Source: Holophagaceae bacterium (GTDB lineage: Bacteria > Acidobacteriota > Holophagae > Holophagales > Holophagaceae). Taken from it: a stretch of 64,000 bases of DNA. Below the pieces are notes generated by a model. That model saw only the letters and a list, made by a program, of their open reading frames with translations. It had not been told where the DNA came from and did not search any database. Both the position numbers and the translations under genes were made by a program. Shown piece by piece: positions 1 through 7,805 of the stretch (position 1 is the first letter of the stretch; each line of letters starts with the position of its first letter). The stretch is from positions 62,001 to 126,000 of the forward strand of contig JADKJH010000002.1 of the NCBI GenBank assembly GCA_016722505.1. Reading direction: 5' to 3'.

Positions 1-221
1 AGGACGCGGTAGCGCCCCGCCACGATGTGGCCTGTTTCGAAAAGAGGTGGATTGCCAAAAACCCCGCTGACTTGAGCCCCCATGGGAAACCCAGGAGAGG
101 TGGGGTCCGAATCCCTGCTGCCCCCGGATCCCGTAGGGGGATCCTCGAAGGGATGGAACGGTGCACTAGGCCTTCCTTCGCCAGCGGCCAGAGGCAAATT
201 GGGATCAAGATCAAACTGCAT
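1..221 (-). CDS. Serine/threonine protein kinase, N-terminal fragment (cut by window edge)
   Basis: Reading leftwards from an ATG at 219-221 gives 73 codons open to the window edge. About 60 residues rich in Pro, Gly and Ser lead into GHIVAGRYRVL. That is how the first beta strand of many bacterial Hanks-type (PknB-like) kinases begins, just before the glycine-rich ATP loop, so the catalytic domain lies outside the window. An in-frame stop at 306-308 bounds the start. No clear Shine-Dalgarno precedes the ATG, so the start is tentative. The function call rests on about 10 residues plus context. The gene lies 156 bp downstream of the deacetylase gene on the same strand. Confidence 0.55.
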   Translation of the reverse strand, partial: MQFDLDPNLPLAAGEGRPSAPFHPFEDPPTGSGGSRDSDPTSPGFPMGAQVSGVFGNPPLFETGHIVAGRYRV

Positions 222-377
222 GGTGGGATGGTCCGGAAGAATGTCAAAAGTATGGACGGGATGATTGGCCCATGGAAGCCTTTTTCCTACCCAACTATTG
301 GTTATTCATGCTCTCCCGAGCTATTCAGCAGTTATCTGAGGTCATATCAATAATCAATGCACTTGTCCGCAAGTGGC

Positions 378-1280
378 CTATTTGGCCAGCTCTCCCGCCT
401 TGACGAACTTCACTTCGCCTTTTGTCCGTGGAATGAGCTTTTCCAGAGCCTCCACGGTCTCGGGATAGATGTGGGCGATGATCAGGACTTGGCCTTCTTT
501 TTTGGCGATGGCCAAGGCACGGTCCCACTGCTTTTCCATGGCGGCAAAATCCTTCTCGTCATCCAGGAAGACTTTGCGTTGCACGGAATGGACGCCAAGC
601 TCTTTGGCCACATCAAAGGCCACGCTTTCCTTTTCGGTGCGGCTGTCCACGAAGAAATCATGGCGGGCTTTGATTTCCTGGAGCACCCAGGTCATGCGCG
701 GCTTGTCGGGGGTGATGCGGCTGCCCATGTGATTGTTGACGCCGGTGTGGTGCGGGATGTCATTCAGCGCTTTGCGGACCCTTTCACGGATTTCCATCTC
801 AGTCAGATTGAACATCACGGCGTCAGGACCGGGATTCGCTTTGGGATAACCAATGGGCTCCATGGGCAGGTGCAACATCACTTCCTTGCCGCTCCTAAAA
901 GCAATATTGGCGCTCTCCTTCGTGAATTCCTGATAAGGCAGCACCGCCACACTGAAGGCGATGGGTTGGGCGCAAAGCCGCGTCACCACCTCCGGCGCCG
1001 CATAGCCGAGGTCATCCACCACCAGCGCGAATTTGGGCAGCGCCGGTTCCGGCTCCTGTTTTGCGGTCACGGGTCTTGTGGGCTCGACACCTTTTGCCGG
1101 GTGCTTTGGTTCCGGTTCCGGTTTCGATTTCGCCTCGACCTTGGGCGGGGCGGTTTTTTGTTTCCGTTCACAGCTGGTCTGGCTCAAGAGCAAGCCGAGC
1201 CCCAGCCCCGCGAACAGCATGAACGCCCCCAGGCCCAGCAAGACCGTTGTGGATGGACCAGCGCTTTTCCGGCGGACCAT
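378..1280 (-). CDS. Divergent polysaccharide deacetylase family protein (DUF610/YibQ-like)
   Basis: The product has 300 aa. A transmembrane or signal segment lies at residues 12-33, followed by a Lys/Pro/Glu-rich linker to about residue 80. The catalytic-fold domain begins with FALVVDDLGY, where the paired Asp are typical of the divergent polysaccharide deacetylase family. Later motifs are EVMLHLPMEP, NNHMGSR (metal-site type) and FFVDSRT. Related YibQ proteins are periplasmic and are thought to act on envelope polysaccharide or peptidoglycan; the substrate is not known from sequence. The start lies 1 base past the stop of the PDZ/S41-like gene (TGAcATG), so the two are almost certainly co-transcribed and translationally coupled, as is common for YibQ and CtpA-like genes. 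Confidence 0.88.
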   Translation of the reverse strand: MVRRKSAGPSTTVLLGLGAFMLFAGLGLGLLLSQTSCERKQKTAPPKVEAKSKPEPEPKHPAKGVEPTRPVTAKQEPEPALPKFALVVDDLGYAAPEVVTRLCAQPIAFSVAVLPYQEFTKESANIAFRSGKEVMLHLPMEPIGYPKANPGPDAVMFNLTEMEIRERVRKALNDIPHHTGVNNHMGSRITPDKPRMTWVLQEIKARHDFFVDSRTEKESVAFDVAKELGVHSVQRKVFLDDEKDFAAMEKQWDRALAIAKKEGQVLIIAHIYPETVEALEKLIPRTKGEVKFVKAGELAK

Positions 1281-1281
1281 G

Positions 1282-2439
1282 TCAGGCGGCGTTCTGGCTA
1301 TCGTCCTTGGGTGTGGGCTTATCGTTCAGGCCCGCAAGGATCTTGGGGATAGGATCTTCGTCGGGCTTGAGTCCCTTCAGAACGTGATCGGGAATGATGC
1401 CCGCGCGGTCCAGCTTTTCGCCCCCGGCGCCAACCCAGCGTTTCGTCACGAGTTCCACCGCACCGCCCTGCCGAAGCAGCAGGCGGTTCCGCTCTACGCC
1501 TAGGCCTGGTGTGCGCTCGCCGAAAATGGGATCGCCCGCCTTCTTGAGAGCCGAAGCCATGGCTTCAGCGGGGCCCAGTGTGCTGGGGCCAAGCAGCAGG
1601 ATGGCTTTGGTGAAAGGCGCCTCACCGGCGGTCTTGAACTCCACGATGCGATCAGGTTGGCCGTGCTCCTGGATGGTGACAAAAGTGCCACCCGCCGCAA
1701 AAAGCCCCGTGGCCAAGGCCGCCTCGTTCAAATCCCCTTCCGAGCATTCCCGCAGATCCAGGATCAGCGGCAACTTGCGGTCCAGAGTAGCGAGCATGGA
1801 TTTTAGTTCGGCCGTGCGGCCAGGTATAAGATCCGGAATGGTGATCATCTGCGCCTTATCGCTTTTCTTCAGCACAATGTGGGCCGCGCTGGGTATTTCG
1901 CGCGTGAGGCTCACGGTTTTCAGCTGGGCCTCGATGGAGGCGTAGCGCAGCAAGCTGATGGACGTCCCAGCGGCTCCACGAAGCCTGCGCTCCAAAGTCC
2001 AGGCGCTGAGCGGCCCCACAGATTCCTTATCAATCTTGCGGACCACATCCCCCACCTGAAAACCAGCTTTATCCGCAGGGCTGCCTGGCCGCACCGCTAC
2101 GACTTGGGCATAGATCGTGCGTTTTACCAACCGGATGCCGATATCCGCCGGGCCTGGATCCGGCAAACGCAAATCTTCCGGAGTCAGATAGGCATTCAGC
2201 GGATGAGCCCGCTCCAGGACAGCCTGGATGCCACCGGAAACGACCTTCTCCATATCCGGCCGGTCCACATAATTGTCCCTCACCAAGCCGAGCACATCTT
2301 GGATATCCGCCAGCCCGGCGAGCGGATCCTGTGCATGGGCTTCCGTCGCAGGCTTAGTGGGCGCCTGCCGGACGAGCGGGTAGGTGAAGGTGGCCACCAG
2401 AGGCAGCGAGATCAGGGAAAGCCAGGTGCGCTGATGCAT
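1282..2439 (-). CDS. PDZ domain S41-family (CtpA-like) protein, probably catalytically inactive
   Basis: The product has 385 aa with an N-terminal hydrophobic export segment (residues 5-25). Next come a helical region and a PDZ domain (about 95-185, with GSPADKAGFQVGDVV) and then an S41 tail-specific-protease fold. In active CtpA proteins the Ser-Lys dyad sits in a GSASASE-like motif and a GKG motif. Here the first reads STLGPAEAM, with Ala directly before the conserved Glu, and the second reads GERTPGLGV, with Leu in place of the catalytic Lys. It is therefore probably a pseudo-protease or scaffold. Family membership is clear and the loss of activity is inferred. It is the first gene of a two-gene operon with the YibQ-like deacetylase. 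Confidence 0.85.
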   Translation of the reverse strand: MHQRTWLSLISLPLVATFTYPLVRQAPTKPATEAHAQDPLAGLADIQDVLGLVRDNYVDRPDMEKVVSGGIQAVLERAHPLNAYLTPEDLRLPDPGPADIGIRLVKRTIYAQVVAVRPGSPADKAGFQVGDVVRKIDKESVGPLSAWTLERRLRGAAGTSISLLRYASIEAQLKTVSLTREIPSAAHIVLKKSDKAQMITIPDLIPGRTAELKSMLATLDRKLPLILDLRECSEGDLNEAALATGLFAAGGTFVTIQEHGQPDRIVEFKTAGEAPFTKAILLLGPSTLGPAEAMASALKKAGDPIFGERTPGLGVERNRLLLRQGGAVELVTKRWVGAGGEKLDRAGIIPDHVLKGLKPDEDPIPKILAGLNDKPTPKDDSQNAA

Positions 2440-2474
2440 GGAATAAGTGTGGCATGGAGGGGAGGAAGATTCCC

Positions 2475-2634
2475 TATTCGGCTAGAGCCGAATAGTCCCA
2501 AGGTTCAAGTCCCAAGTCTCAAGTTGTCGGGAGGCGCCAATGGCGCACTAAATATTCATGCGGCCTTTGGCCGCCGCCTCATTGAACCTTGAGATTTGGG
2601 ACTTGAGACTTGAGACTTGGGACTTGAGACCTGC
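2475..2634. repeat. Hairpin-rich gap with heptanucleotide repeats
   Basis: Between the S41-like start and the ddl stop lie several nested repeats. At 2593-2634 six consecutive 7-mers are variants of GACTTGA (GATTTGG, GACTTGA, GACTTGA, GACTTGG, GACTTGA, GACCTGC). The mirror words TCAAGTC, CCAAGTC and TCAAGTT sit at 2505-2525, so 2505-2523 and 2609-2627 are perfectly complementary over 19 bp. Smaller hairpins are ATTCGGC/GCCGAAT (about 2476-2493) and GCGGCC/GGCCGC near 2560-2575. The array ends directly at the ddl stop codon (2635-2637). It could act as a terminator or mRNA stabiliser for ddl, but has no long U tract. Confidence 0.85.
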
Positions 2635-3723
2635 TCACGCGTACCAGCTCGTCCCGCTCTTGAATCCCTTATCCTTGGCCTTCATCTGCGCGTGGCGGGC
2701 CAGAGCCAGGTCAATCAGGCGCGCGAGCAATTCCCCATAAGGAATGCCGCTGGCGGCCATCATTTTGGGATACATCGAGATGCTCGTGAAGCCTGGGATG
2801 AAATTCAGCTCGTTGAGAAACACGCGACCGGTCAATCGCTCAAGGAAGAAATCCACCCGCGCCATGCCGTAGCCGTCGGACACGCCGAAGGCCCGCCCCG
2901 CCAGCTTGCGGATGAGATCGCTCAATTCCTCGGGGATTTCAGCAGGGACCTTGGTGCTGCTGCGGCCCGCAATGTACTTGTCCTCGAAGGTGTAGAACTC
3001 GTCGGCCACGAGCACCTCGCCGGGCATGGACACAAAGGGTTCATCGCCGCCCAACACCGCCACCTCGATTTCCCGTGCGTCCAGGCCCTGTTCCACCAGC
3101 ACCCGGCGGTCGTAGGTGAAGGCCCGGCCCAGCGCTGCGGGAAGATCCTCGGCGCGTTTCACTTTTTCGACACCGATGCTGCTGCCTAGATTCACAGGCT
3201 TGACGAAAAGGGGTAGGCCGAAGGCCAGGGATTCTGAAAGGCAAGCGGCGCGGTCCCGCTTCCACCTTTCCTCCGTCAGGCCCACGTAGGGCACCACCGG
3301 CAAGCCTTCGGACTCCCACAACCGCTTGGTGATCCATTTGTCCATGCCCGCCGCCATGGCCAGCAGACCCGCCCCCGTGTAGGGCCTGTGCAACAGCTCC
3401 AGGTAGCCCTGGATCTGGCCATCTTCGCCACCGGCACCATGCAGCGCATTGAAAAATAGATCAGGAAGCGGTGCATCCTCGGCACCCTTTTCCAAGGGCA
3501 GAAAAGGATGTTTGCTGCGCTCGGGGATTTCGTTCGCCGCCAACCGCGCGAAAGGGTCTCCCTTCAGCGCCCACACGCCATTGCGTGCGATGCCGCAGGG
3601 CCTGACTTCGAAGCGCGCCGGATCCAAATGCTGCGCGATGCTCCGCGCCGTGACGATGGAAACCTCGTGCTCCGGGCTTTCGCCACCAAAGAGAAGGCCG
3701 ATGGAAAGACGTGGCTGGGACAT
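2635..3723 (-). CDS. ddl: D-alanine--D-alanine ligase
   Basis: This cytoplasmic ATP-grasp enzyme joins two D-alanines for the peptidoglycan stem peptide. The 362 aa length is normal. Visible family motifs include the N-terminal GGESPEHEVS, the ATP-binding FVKPVNLGSSIGV, VLVEQGLDAREIEVAV, and the metal/ligand end FLNELNFIPGFTS. A Lys-Tyr pair in FEDKYIAG matches the Lys-Tyr of D-Ala-D-Ala ligases; D-Ala-D-Lac enzymes usually have Phe there, so normal vancomycin-sensitive chemistry is inferred. The ATG at 3721-3723 gives the expected N terminus, although the Shine-Dalgarno is weak. Heptad repeat arrays flank the gene on both sides. Confidence 0.96.
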   Translation of the reverse strand: MSQPRLSIGLLFGGESPEHEVSIVTARSIAQHLDPARFEVRPCGIARNGVWALKGDPFARLAANEIPERSKHPFLPLEKGAEDAPLPDLFFNALHGAGGEDGQIQGYLELLHRPYTGAGLLAMAAGMDKWITKRLWESEGLPVVPYVGLTEERWKRDRAACLSESLAFGLPLFVKPVNLGSSIGVEKVKRAEDLPAALGRAFTYDRRVLVEQGLDAREIEVAVLGGDEPFVSMPGEVLVADEFYTFEDKYIAGRSSTKVPAEIPEELSDLIRKLAGRAFGVSDGYGMARVDFFLERLTGRVFLNELNFIPGFTSISMYPKMMAASGIPYGELLARLIDLALARHAQMKAKDKGFKSGTSWYA

Positions 3724-3743
3724 TCAGATAGCTTAGGGTCATT

Positions 3744-3785
3744 GGGCTCTGGCCTCTAGGCTCTAGGCCGTTGGCTGTGGGCGCT
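3744..3785. repeat. Six degenerate heptanucleotide repeats
   Basis: Between the divergent starts of ddl (3723) and coaD (3865) six 7-mers run in phase: GGGCTCT, GGCCTCT, AGGCTCT, AGGCCGT, TGGCTGT, GGGCGCT. They share an NGGCNNT pattern but differ in sequence from the heptads at 2593, 9954 and 55816. The only other content of this gap is the promoter-proximal sequence of the two genes. Confidence 0.7.
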
Positions 3786-3864
3786 AGACAGGTTTCCCCA
3801 CAGTCGACCGCCACCGCCCGCAGCCGTCTTCGGGTACTCTAAGCCAATCCAATCCGGAGCCCCT

Positions 3865-4347
3865 GTGCGTACGGCCATCTATCCCGGCTCTTTCGATCCC
3901 GTGACCCTTGGCCATGCGGACATCATCCAGCGGGCAGAGAAATTGGTGGACCGCTTGATCGTGGCGGTGCTGCACAACCCCGCCAAAACATCCACCTTCT
4001 CTGTGGAAGAGCGGGTGCAGATGCTCAAGGAGTTGGTGGCGCCTTTCCCCAATGTTGAAGTCACCAGCTTCCATGGGCTGCTGGTGAATTTCGCCAAGCA
4101 GCACGATGCGGACTGCATCGTGCGCGGTGTCAGGGCTTTCAGCGATTTTGAATACGAATTCCAGATGGCCCTCGTCAACCGCAAGCTGGCGCCGGAACTG
4201 GAGACAATTTTCCTCATGCCCAAGGAAAAGTATTCCGCTGTGAGTTCCAGGCTGGTGCGGGAAATCGGGAGCATGGGCGGCGAATTGAAAGAGCTGGTGC
4301 CCGAACCCTTGCTAGAACGCATCGTGGCTCGGCTTGCGAAGGGTTAA
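3865..4347 (+). CDS. coaD: Pantetheine-phosphate adenylyltransferase
   Basis: This enzyme transfers AMP from ATP to 4'-phosphopantetheine, the penultimate step of coenzyme A synthesis. The 160 aa product has the nucleotidyltransferase signature YPGSFDPVTLGH near the N terminus, the RGVRAFSDFEYEFQMA helix region, and the C-terminal EKYSAVSSRLVREI motif, all standard for CoaD. The start codon is GTG at 3865; no in-frame ATG is available upstream and the YPGSFDP motif needs this start. It stands alone on the plus strand, divergent from ddl. Confidence 0.97.
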   Translation: MRTAIYPGSFDPVTLGHADIIQRAEKLVDRLIVAVLHNPAKTSTFSVEERVQMLKELVAPFPNVEVTSFHGLLVNFAKQHDADCIVRGVRAFSDFEYEFQMALVNRKLAPELETIFLMPKEKYSAVSSRLVREIGSMGGELKELVPEPLLERIVARLAKG

Positions 4348-4499
4348 AAAAGATACCATCCAATTCGTGTAGCGTCGGGGCTGCTTTACAGCGGATCGTA
4401 ACCGATTAAGGGACTCCACCTCGTGCGTTTCCATGAATTTCCACCTTCGGGGAACTTCTCCGGGGCTAGGCTTGTCCAATCCTTCAGACACCCGCCGGA

Positions 4500-4517
4500 G
4501 CCAGGCCACGCCTGGCT
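4500..4517 (+). other. Short hairpin in the leader of the VIT/vWA gene
   Basis: The 200 bp between coaD and the next plus-strand gene contains CCAGGC-CAC-GCCTGG, a 6 bp stem with a 3 nt loop, about 35 nt before the start codon and upstream of the ribosome site. A weaker CCGG-type hairpin lies near 4447-4464. No riboswitch fold was recognised and a regulatory role is only possible. Confidence 0.35.
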
Positions 4518-4549
4518 ACCCTAAAGGAAAACCCAGCTCAGGAGTTCCC

Positions 4550-7500
4550 ATGTTGATGCGCGGCCTTCTCGCCTCCAGCTTTCTGGCTTTCGCTATGCTC
4601 GTTCCCCACCAGAACCCGGCATCGCAACGCAAATCGCCTACGCAGGCACAGGCCAGGCAGGTCACCACAGCTCCACCGACACGCCCGGCCATCTACATTC
4701 CAAGCGAGGATGGCCGGAAAACTCCGGCCCAGATCCAGGCTCTCAAGATTGATGTGCAGGTCGTGGGGGCGCTTGCTACCACCACCTGGGACATGACCAT
4801 CTACAACCCGCAAGCCCGCTTGCTGGAAGGGGAGTTGGTATTCCCCCTGGGCGAGGGCCAAACAGTGTCCCGCTTCGCAATGGATGTGAACGGCGTGTTG
4901 CGGGAAGGCGTGGTGGTGGAAAAAGCCAAAGGGCGCCAGGTATTCGAAAGCATCGTGCGGCGCGGTGTGGACCCAGGACTTTTGGAAATGGTGGCTGGCA
5001 ATAGCTTCAAAGCGCGTATCTACCCGATCCCGGCGCGTGGAACGAAGCGGGTAGTCATCGCCTACGAACAGGAGCTGCCATTCGTGGCGAAAAAGGATGG
5101 CGATGCCCTGAGCTACACGCTCCCCATGGGATTCGACCAACCCATTGGCCGCTTCACCCTGAACGTAGAGGTGCTCGAACAAACCGAGCAGCCGCGCTTC
5201 ACGTCGAGCCCGCTCCAAAATTTCGAGCTGAAGCCCTGGCAGCGCAGTTTCAAGGCCGAAGCCACGCGTGAGCATTTCAAGCCTGACTCCGCGCTGACCC
5301 TGCTCGTGCCAAAGAGCGCCGAAGCCAGTGGTTCCTTTGCGCAGCGCTTCAACGATGAGCGGTATTTCTATTTGAGCCTGATGCCCCGCGCACCCCGGGA
5401 GCCCCGGCCCTCGCCAAAGAAATTGCTCATCGCATGGGACGCATCAGCTTCGGCCGCCAACCGCGACCTGAGCAAGGAGATGGAACTGCTAGACCGCTAC
5501 TTCAAACGCATCGGCTCCTGCTCCGTAGCGCTTGTGATCTTCCGGAACGAGCCGGAAAGCCCCCTTGCCTTCGCGGTTAAAAACGGCGACTGGAAGGCCC
5601 TGCGCGAGGCCATCGAAAGCGCGCCCGCCGATGGTGGAACCGCCTTTGGCGCTCTCGATCTGAGCGGTGTGAAATGCGATGAAGCTCTGCTCTTCAGCGA
5701 TGGCATCAACACCTTCGGGCCCGCGGCGCCAACCCTTCCCAACTGCCCCGTTCTGACCATCAACACTGCGCTCACCGCCCAGCATGATCGCCTGCGTTTT
5801 CTCGCTGAATCCACGGGGGGAGAATATCTGAATCTTTCCGCCGAAACCGCCGAACAAGGTGCGGAATCTTTAAAAACCCGGGCCTTGGCCTTCCTTCGCG
5901 CAACCTATGAGCCGGGCGCGGTGCAAGAGCTGTACCCCAGCGCTGGAGCGCTGGTTCGCGGTTCCTTCGGCATCGCTGGAAAGCTTTCAAAAGAACGCGC
6001 GCGCATCACCTTGCATTTCGGCTATGGCAAGGACGAACGCTTTTCCCGCGTGGTCACCGTCGGGGGCGATGACAGCACCACGGCGCCCGTGGCGCGGCTT
6101 TGGGCGCAGAAAAAGCTCCAGCAATTGATGCTGGAGCCCGAGCTTAACCGCCCCTCCATCCTTCAGTTGGGTGAGACGTTCTCCATCGTCACACCCAACA
6201 CATCGCTCATCGTGCTGGACGCGCTTTCCGACTACGTGCGATACCACATCGTCCCTCCCGCGGACATGCAGACTGACTATTTCCGGCAAGTTCAAGACGA
6301 GGATCGTGGAAAAAAGGAAGCGGAACAAAGGCATCTGGAATCCCTGCTGAGCCAGTTCAAGGAACGCCAGAACTGGTGGGAAACCGAATTCAAACCGTTG
6401 CCCAAAGTTCAAAAAACACGTGATATGAAAGATGCCCAAGGTACCGAGCGTGGCGTGATTGGTGGCATGGCAGGCGGAGTTGTTGGCGGAGTTGTGAATG
6501 CGCCCCCGCCTCCTTCGCCACAAGAGCAGCCAGCCGCCAGGCGCGCTGAACCACCGCGACCTGTCGCCAGCCCTTCTATGCAGGTGGACATCGCAGAGTC
6601 GAGATCCGGGGCCAACATCTCCGCCGACCGTCTCAGCGAAGTTTCCAAATCCAAGAAGGAAAACAGAAAGCCCGATGCAGAGCCCGAAACCAAGGGCACC
6701 ATCACCTTGAAGCCATGGAATCCCGACACGCCCTACCTGAAGGCGCTTTCAGGAACGCCCAAGGCTGATCGTTACGCGGCCTACCTCAAGCTCCGCGCCG
6801 AATACGGCTCCACGCCAGGCTTCTTCCTGGATGTGTCGGACCTGTTCTACCGCGACGGCGATGGAAATCTGGCGCTGCGCATCCTGTCCAACATCGCGGA
6901 GTTGAAGCTTGAAGACGCGACGCTGCTGCGTGTCCTTGGCTATCGCCTCAAGCAATTGGGCCAGCATCGCTTATCCGTGTGGGCATCCGAAGAAGTGCTG
7001 CGCATGCGGGAAGAGGAGCCCCAAAGCAGCCGCGACCTAGCGCTGGCCTGCGCGGCGGATGGCCAGGAACAACGCGCTGCGGACCTGCTGTGGAACGTGG
7101 TGAGGAAGCCCTGGGACGGGCGGTTCAGGGATGTGAATCTCATCGCGCTTGGCGAATTGAACGCGGTCATCGGCACTGCCAAATCGAAAATTAATACCAT
7201 CAACATGGACTCCCGCTTTATCCGCAACCTTCCGGTGGATGTGCGTGTGGTGCTGAACTGGGACACGGACAACAGCGATATGGATCTCCACGTCATCGAT
7301 CCTCAGGGTGAGGAATGTTTCTACAGCCATGCCCGGACTCTGCTTGGGGGCCGCATCAGCGCCGATGTGACCGGAGGCTACGGCCCCGAAGAGTTCCTGT
7401 TGAAGAAAGCCATTCCCGGCACCTACAAAGTCCGCGCCAATTACTTCGGAACCCGCCAGCAGAGCGTCATCGGCGCCACCACCGTCTCGCTCGAGTTGTA

Positions 7501-7603
7501 CCTCCACTACGCCAGCGGAAAAGTGGAAAACAAGTCCGTGATCTTGCGCCTCACCGGCAACAGCCGGCTCGTGGACGTAGGGGAGTTCGTGTTCGTGAAG
7601 TGA
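4550..7603 (+). CDS. Secreted VIT and von Willebrand factor A domain protein with C-terminal DUF2135
   Basis: The product is about 1017 aa from the ATG at 4550, which follows an AGGAG site by 5-6 bases and opens a signal peptide (MLMRGLLASSFLAFAML). An in-frame ATG at 4433 has no such support. Domains in order: VIT (about 45-175, with the GRQVFESIV block), vWA (about 290-460, with an intact DASAS MIDAS motif, the downstream Thr in DGGTAFG and Asp in LLFSDG), a Gly/Val-rich then Pro-rich linker (about 625-690), a helical TPR-like region (about 745-870), and a DUF2135-type beta domain (about 885-1000, starting VRVVLNWDTDNSDMDLHV). It is probably an exported metal-dependent adhesion or scaffold protein; the ligand is unknown. 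It is monocistronic and convergent with recG. Confidence 0.9.
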   Translation: MLMRGLLASSFLAFAMLVPHQNPASQRKSPTQAQARQVTTAPPTRPAIYIPSEDGRKTPAQIQALKIDVQVVGALATTTWDMTIYNPQARLLEGELVFPLGEGQTVSRFAMDVNGVLREGVVVEKAKGRQVFESIVRRGVDPGLLEMVAGNSFKARIYPIPARGTKRVVIAYEQELPFVAKKDGDALSYTLPMGFDQPIGRFTLNVEVLEQTEQPRFTSSPLQNFELKPWQRSFKAEATREHFKPDSALTLLVPKSAEASGSFAQRFNDERYFYLSLMPRAPREPRPSPKKLLIAWDASASAANRDLSKEMELLDRYFKRIGSCSVALVIFRNEPESPLAFAVKNGDWKALREAIESAPADGGTAFGALDLSGVKCDEALLFSDGINTFGPAAPTLPNCPVLTINTALTAQHDRLRFLAESTGGEYLNLSAETAEQGAESLKTRALAFLRATYEPGAVQELYPSAGALVRGSFGIAGKLSKERARITLHFGYGKDERFSRVVTVGGDDSTTAPVARLWAQKKLQQLMLEPELNRPSILQLGETFSIVTPNTSLIVLDALSDYVRYHIVPPADMQTDYFRQVQDEDRGKKEAEQRHLESLLSQFKERQNWWETEFKPLPKVQKTRDMKDAQGTERGVIGGMAGGVVGGVVNAPPPPSPQEQPAARRAEPPRPVASPSMQVDIAESRSGANISADRLSEVSKSKKENRKPDAEPETKGTITLKPWNPDTPYLKALSGTPKADRYAAYLKLRAEYGSTPGFFLDVSDLFYRDGDGNLALRILSNIAELKLEDATLLRVLGYRLKQLGQHRLSVWASEEVLRMREEEPQSSRDLALACAADGQEQRAADLLWNVVRKPWDGRFRDVNLIALGELNAVIGTAKSKINTINMDSRFIRNLPVDVRVVLNWDTDNSDMDLHVIDPQGEECFYSHARTLLGGRISADVTGGYGPEEFLLKKAIPGTYKVRANYFGTRQQSVIGATTVSLELYLHYASGKVENKSVILRLTGNSRLVDVGEFVFVK

Positions 7604-7640
7604 TTGGGTTGAATCAATCCGACATCGAAAAATAAACTAC

Positions 7641-7725
7641 GCGGAGGGTAGCGGAGGAGCGGAGGGAAGCTGAGAAAGAATATTATTCCTCTGCTTCCCT
7701 CCGTCTCTTCTCCGCTACTCTCCGC
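7641..7725. terminator. Long imperfect hairpin between convergent genes
   Basis: The arms GCGGAGGGTAGCGGAGG... (7641-7670) and ...TCTCCGCTACTCTCCGC (7692-7725) are complementary with a few mismatches and close on an AT-rich loop. The arms are built from the repeated word GCGGAGG. Its position between the plus-strand VIT/vWA stop (7603) and the minus-strand recG stop (7806) fits a bidirectional terminator, although U tracts are short. The remaining 80 bp to recG shows nothing else. Confidence 0.6.
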
Positions 7726-7805
7726 ATGGCTCTCTTTATTGATTCCGCATTAACCCGAGATGCCAATGCGAGGCCTTGATGTGACGAATGCCCTCCTTTG
7801 TGGGC

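Noticed and set aside
222..252. TTGACA hexamer before the kinase fragment
   Set aside because: It lies about 23 bases from the ATG and no -10 hexamer fits in the remaining space.
357..1352. Long plus-strand open frame opposite the deacetylase gene
   Set aside because: It is a shadow of the minus-strand gene: no ribosome site, His/Phe-rich antisense composition, and the opposite strand has a clear family match.
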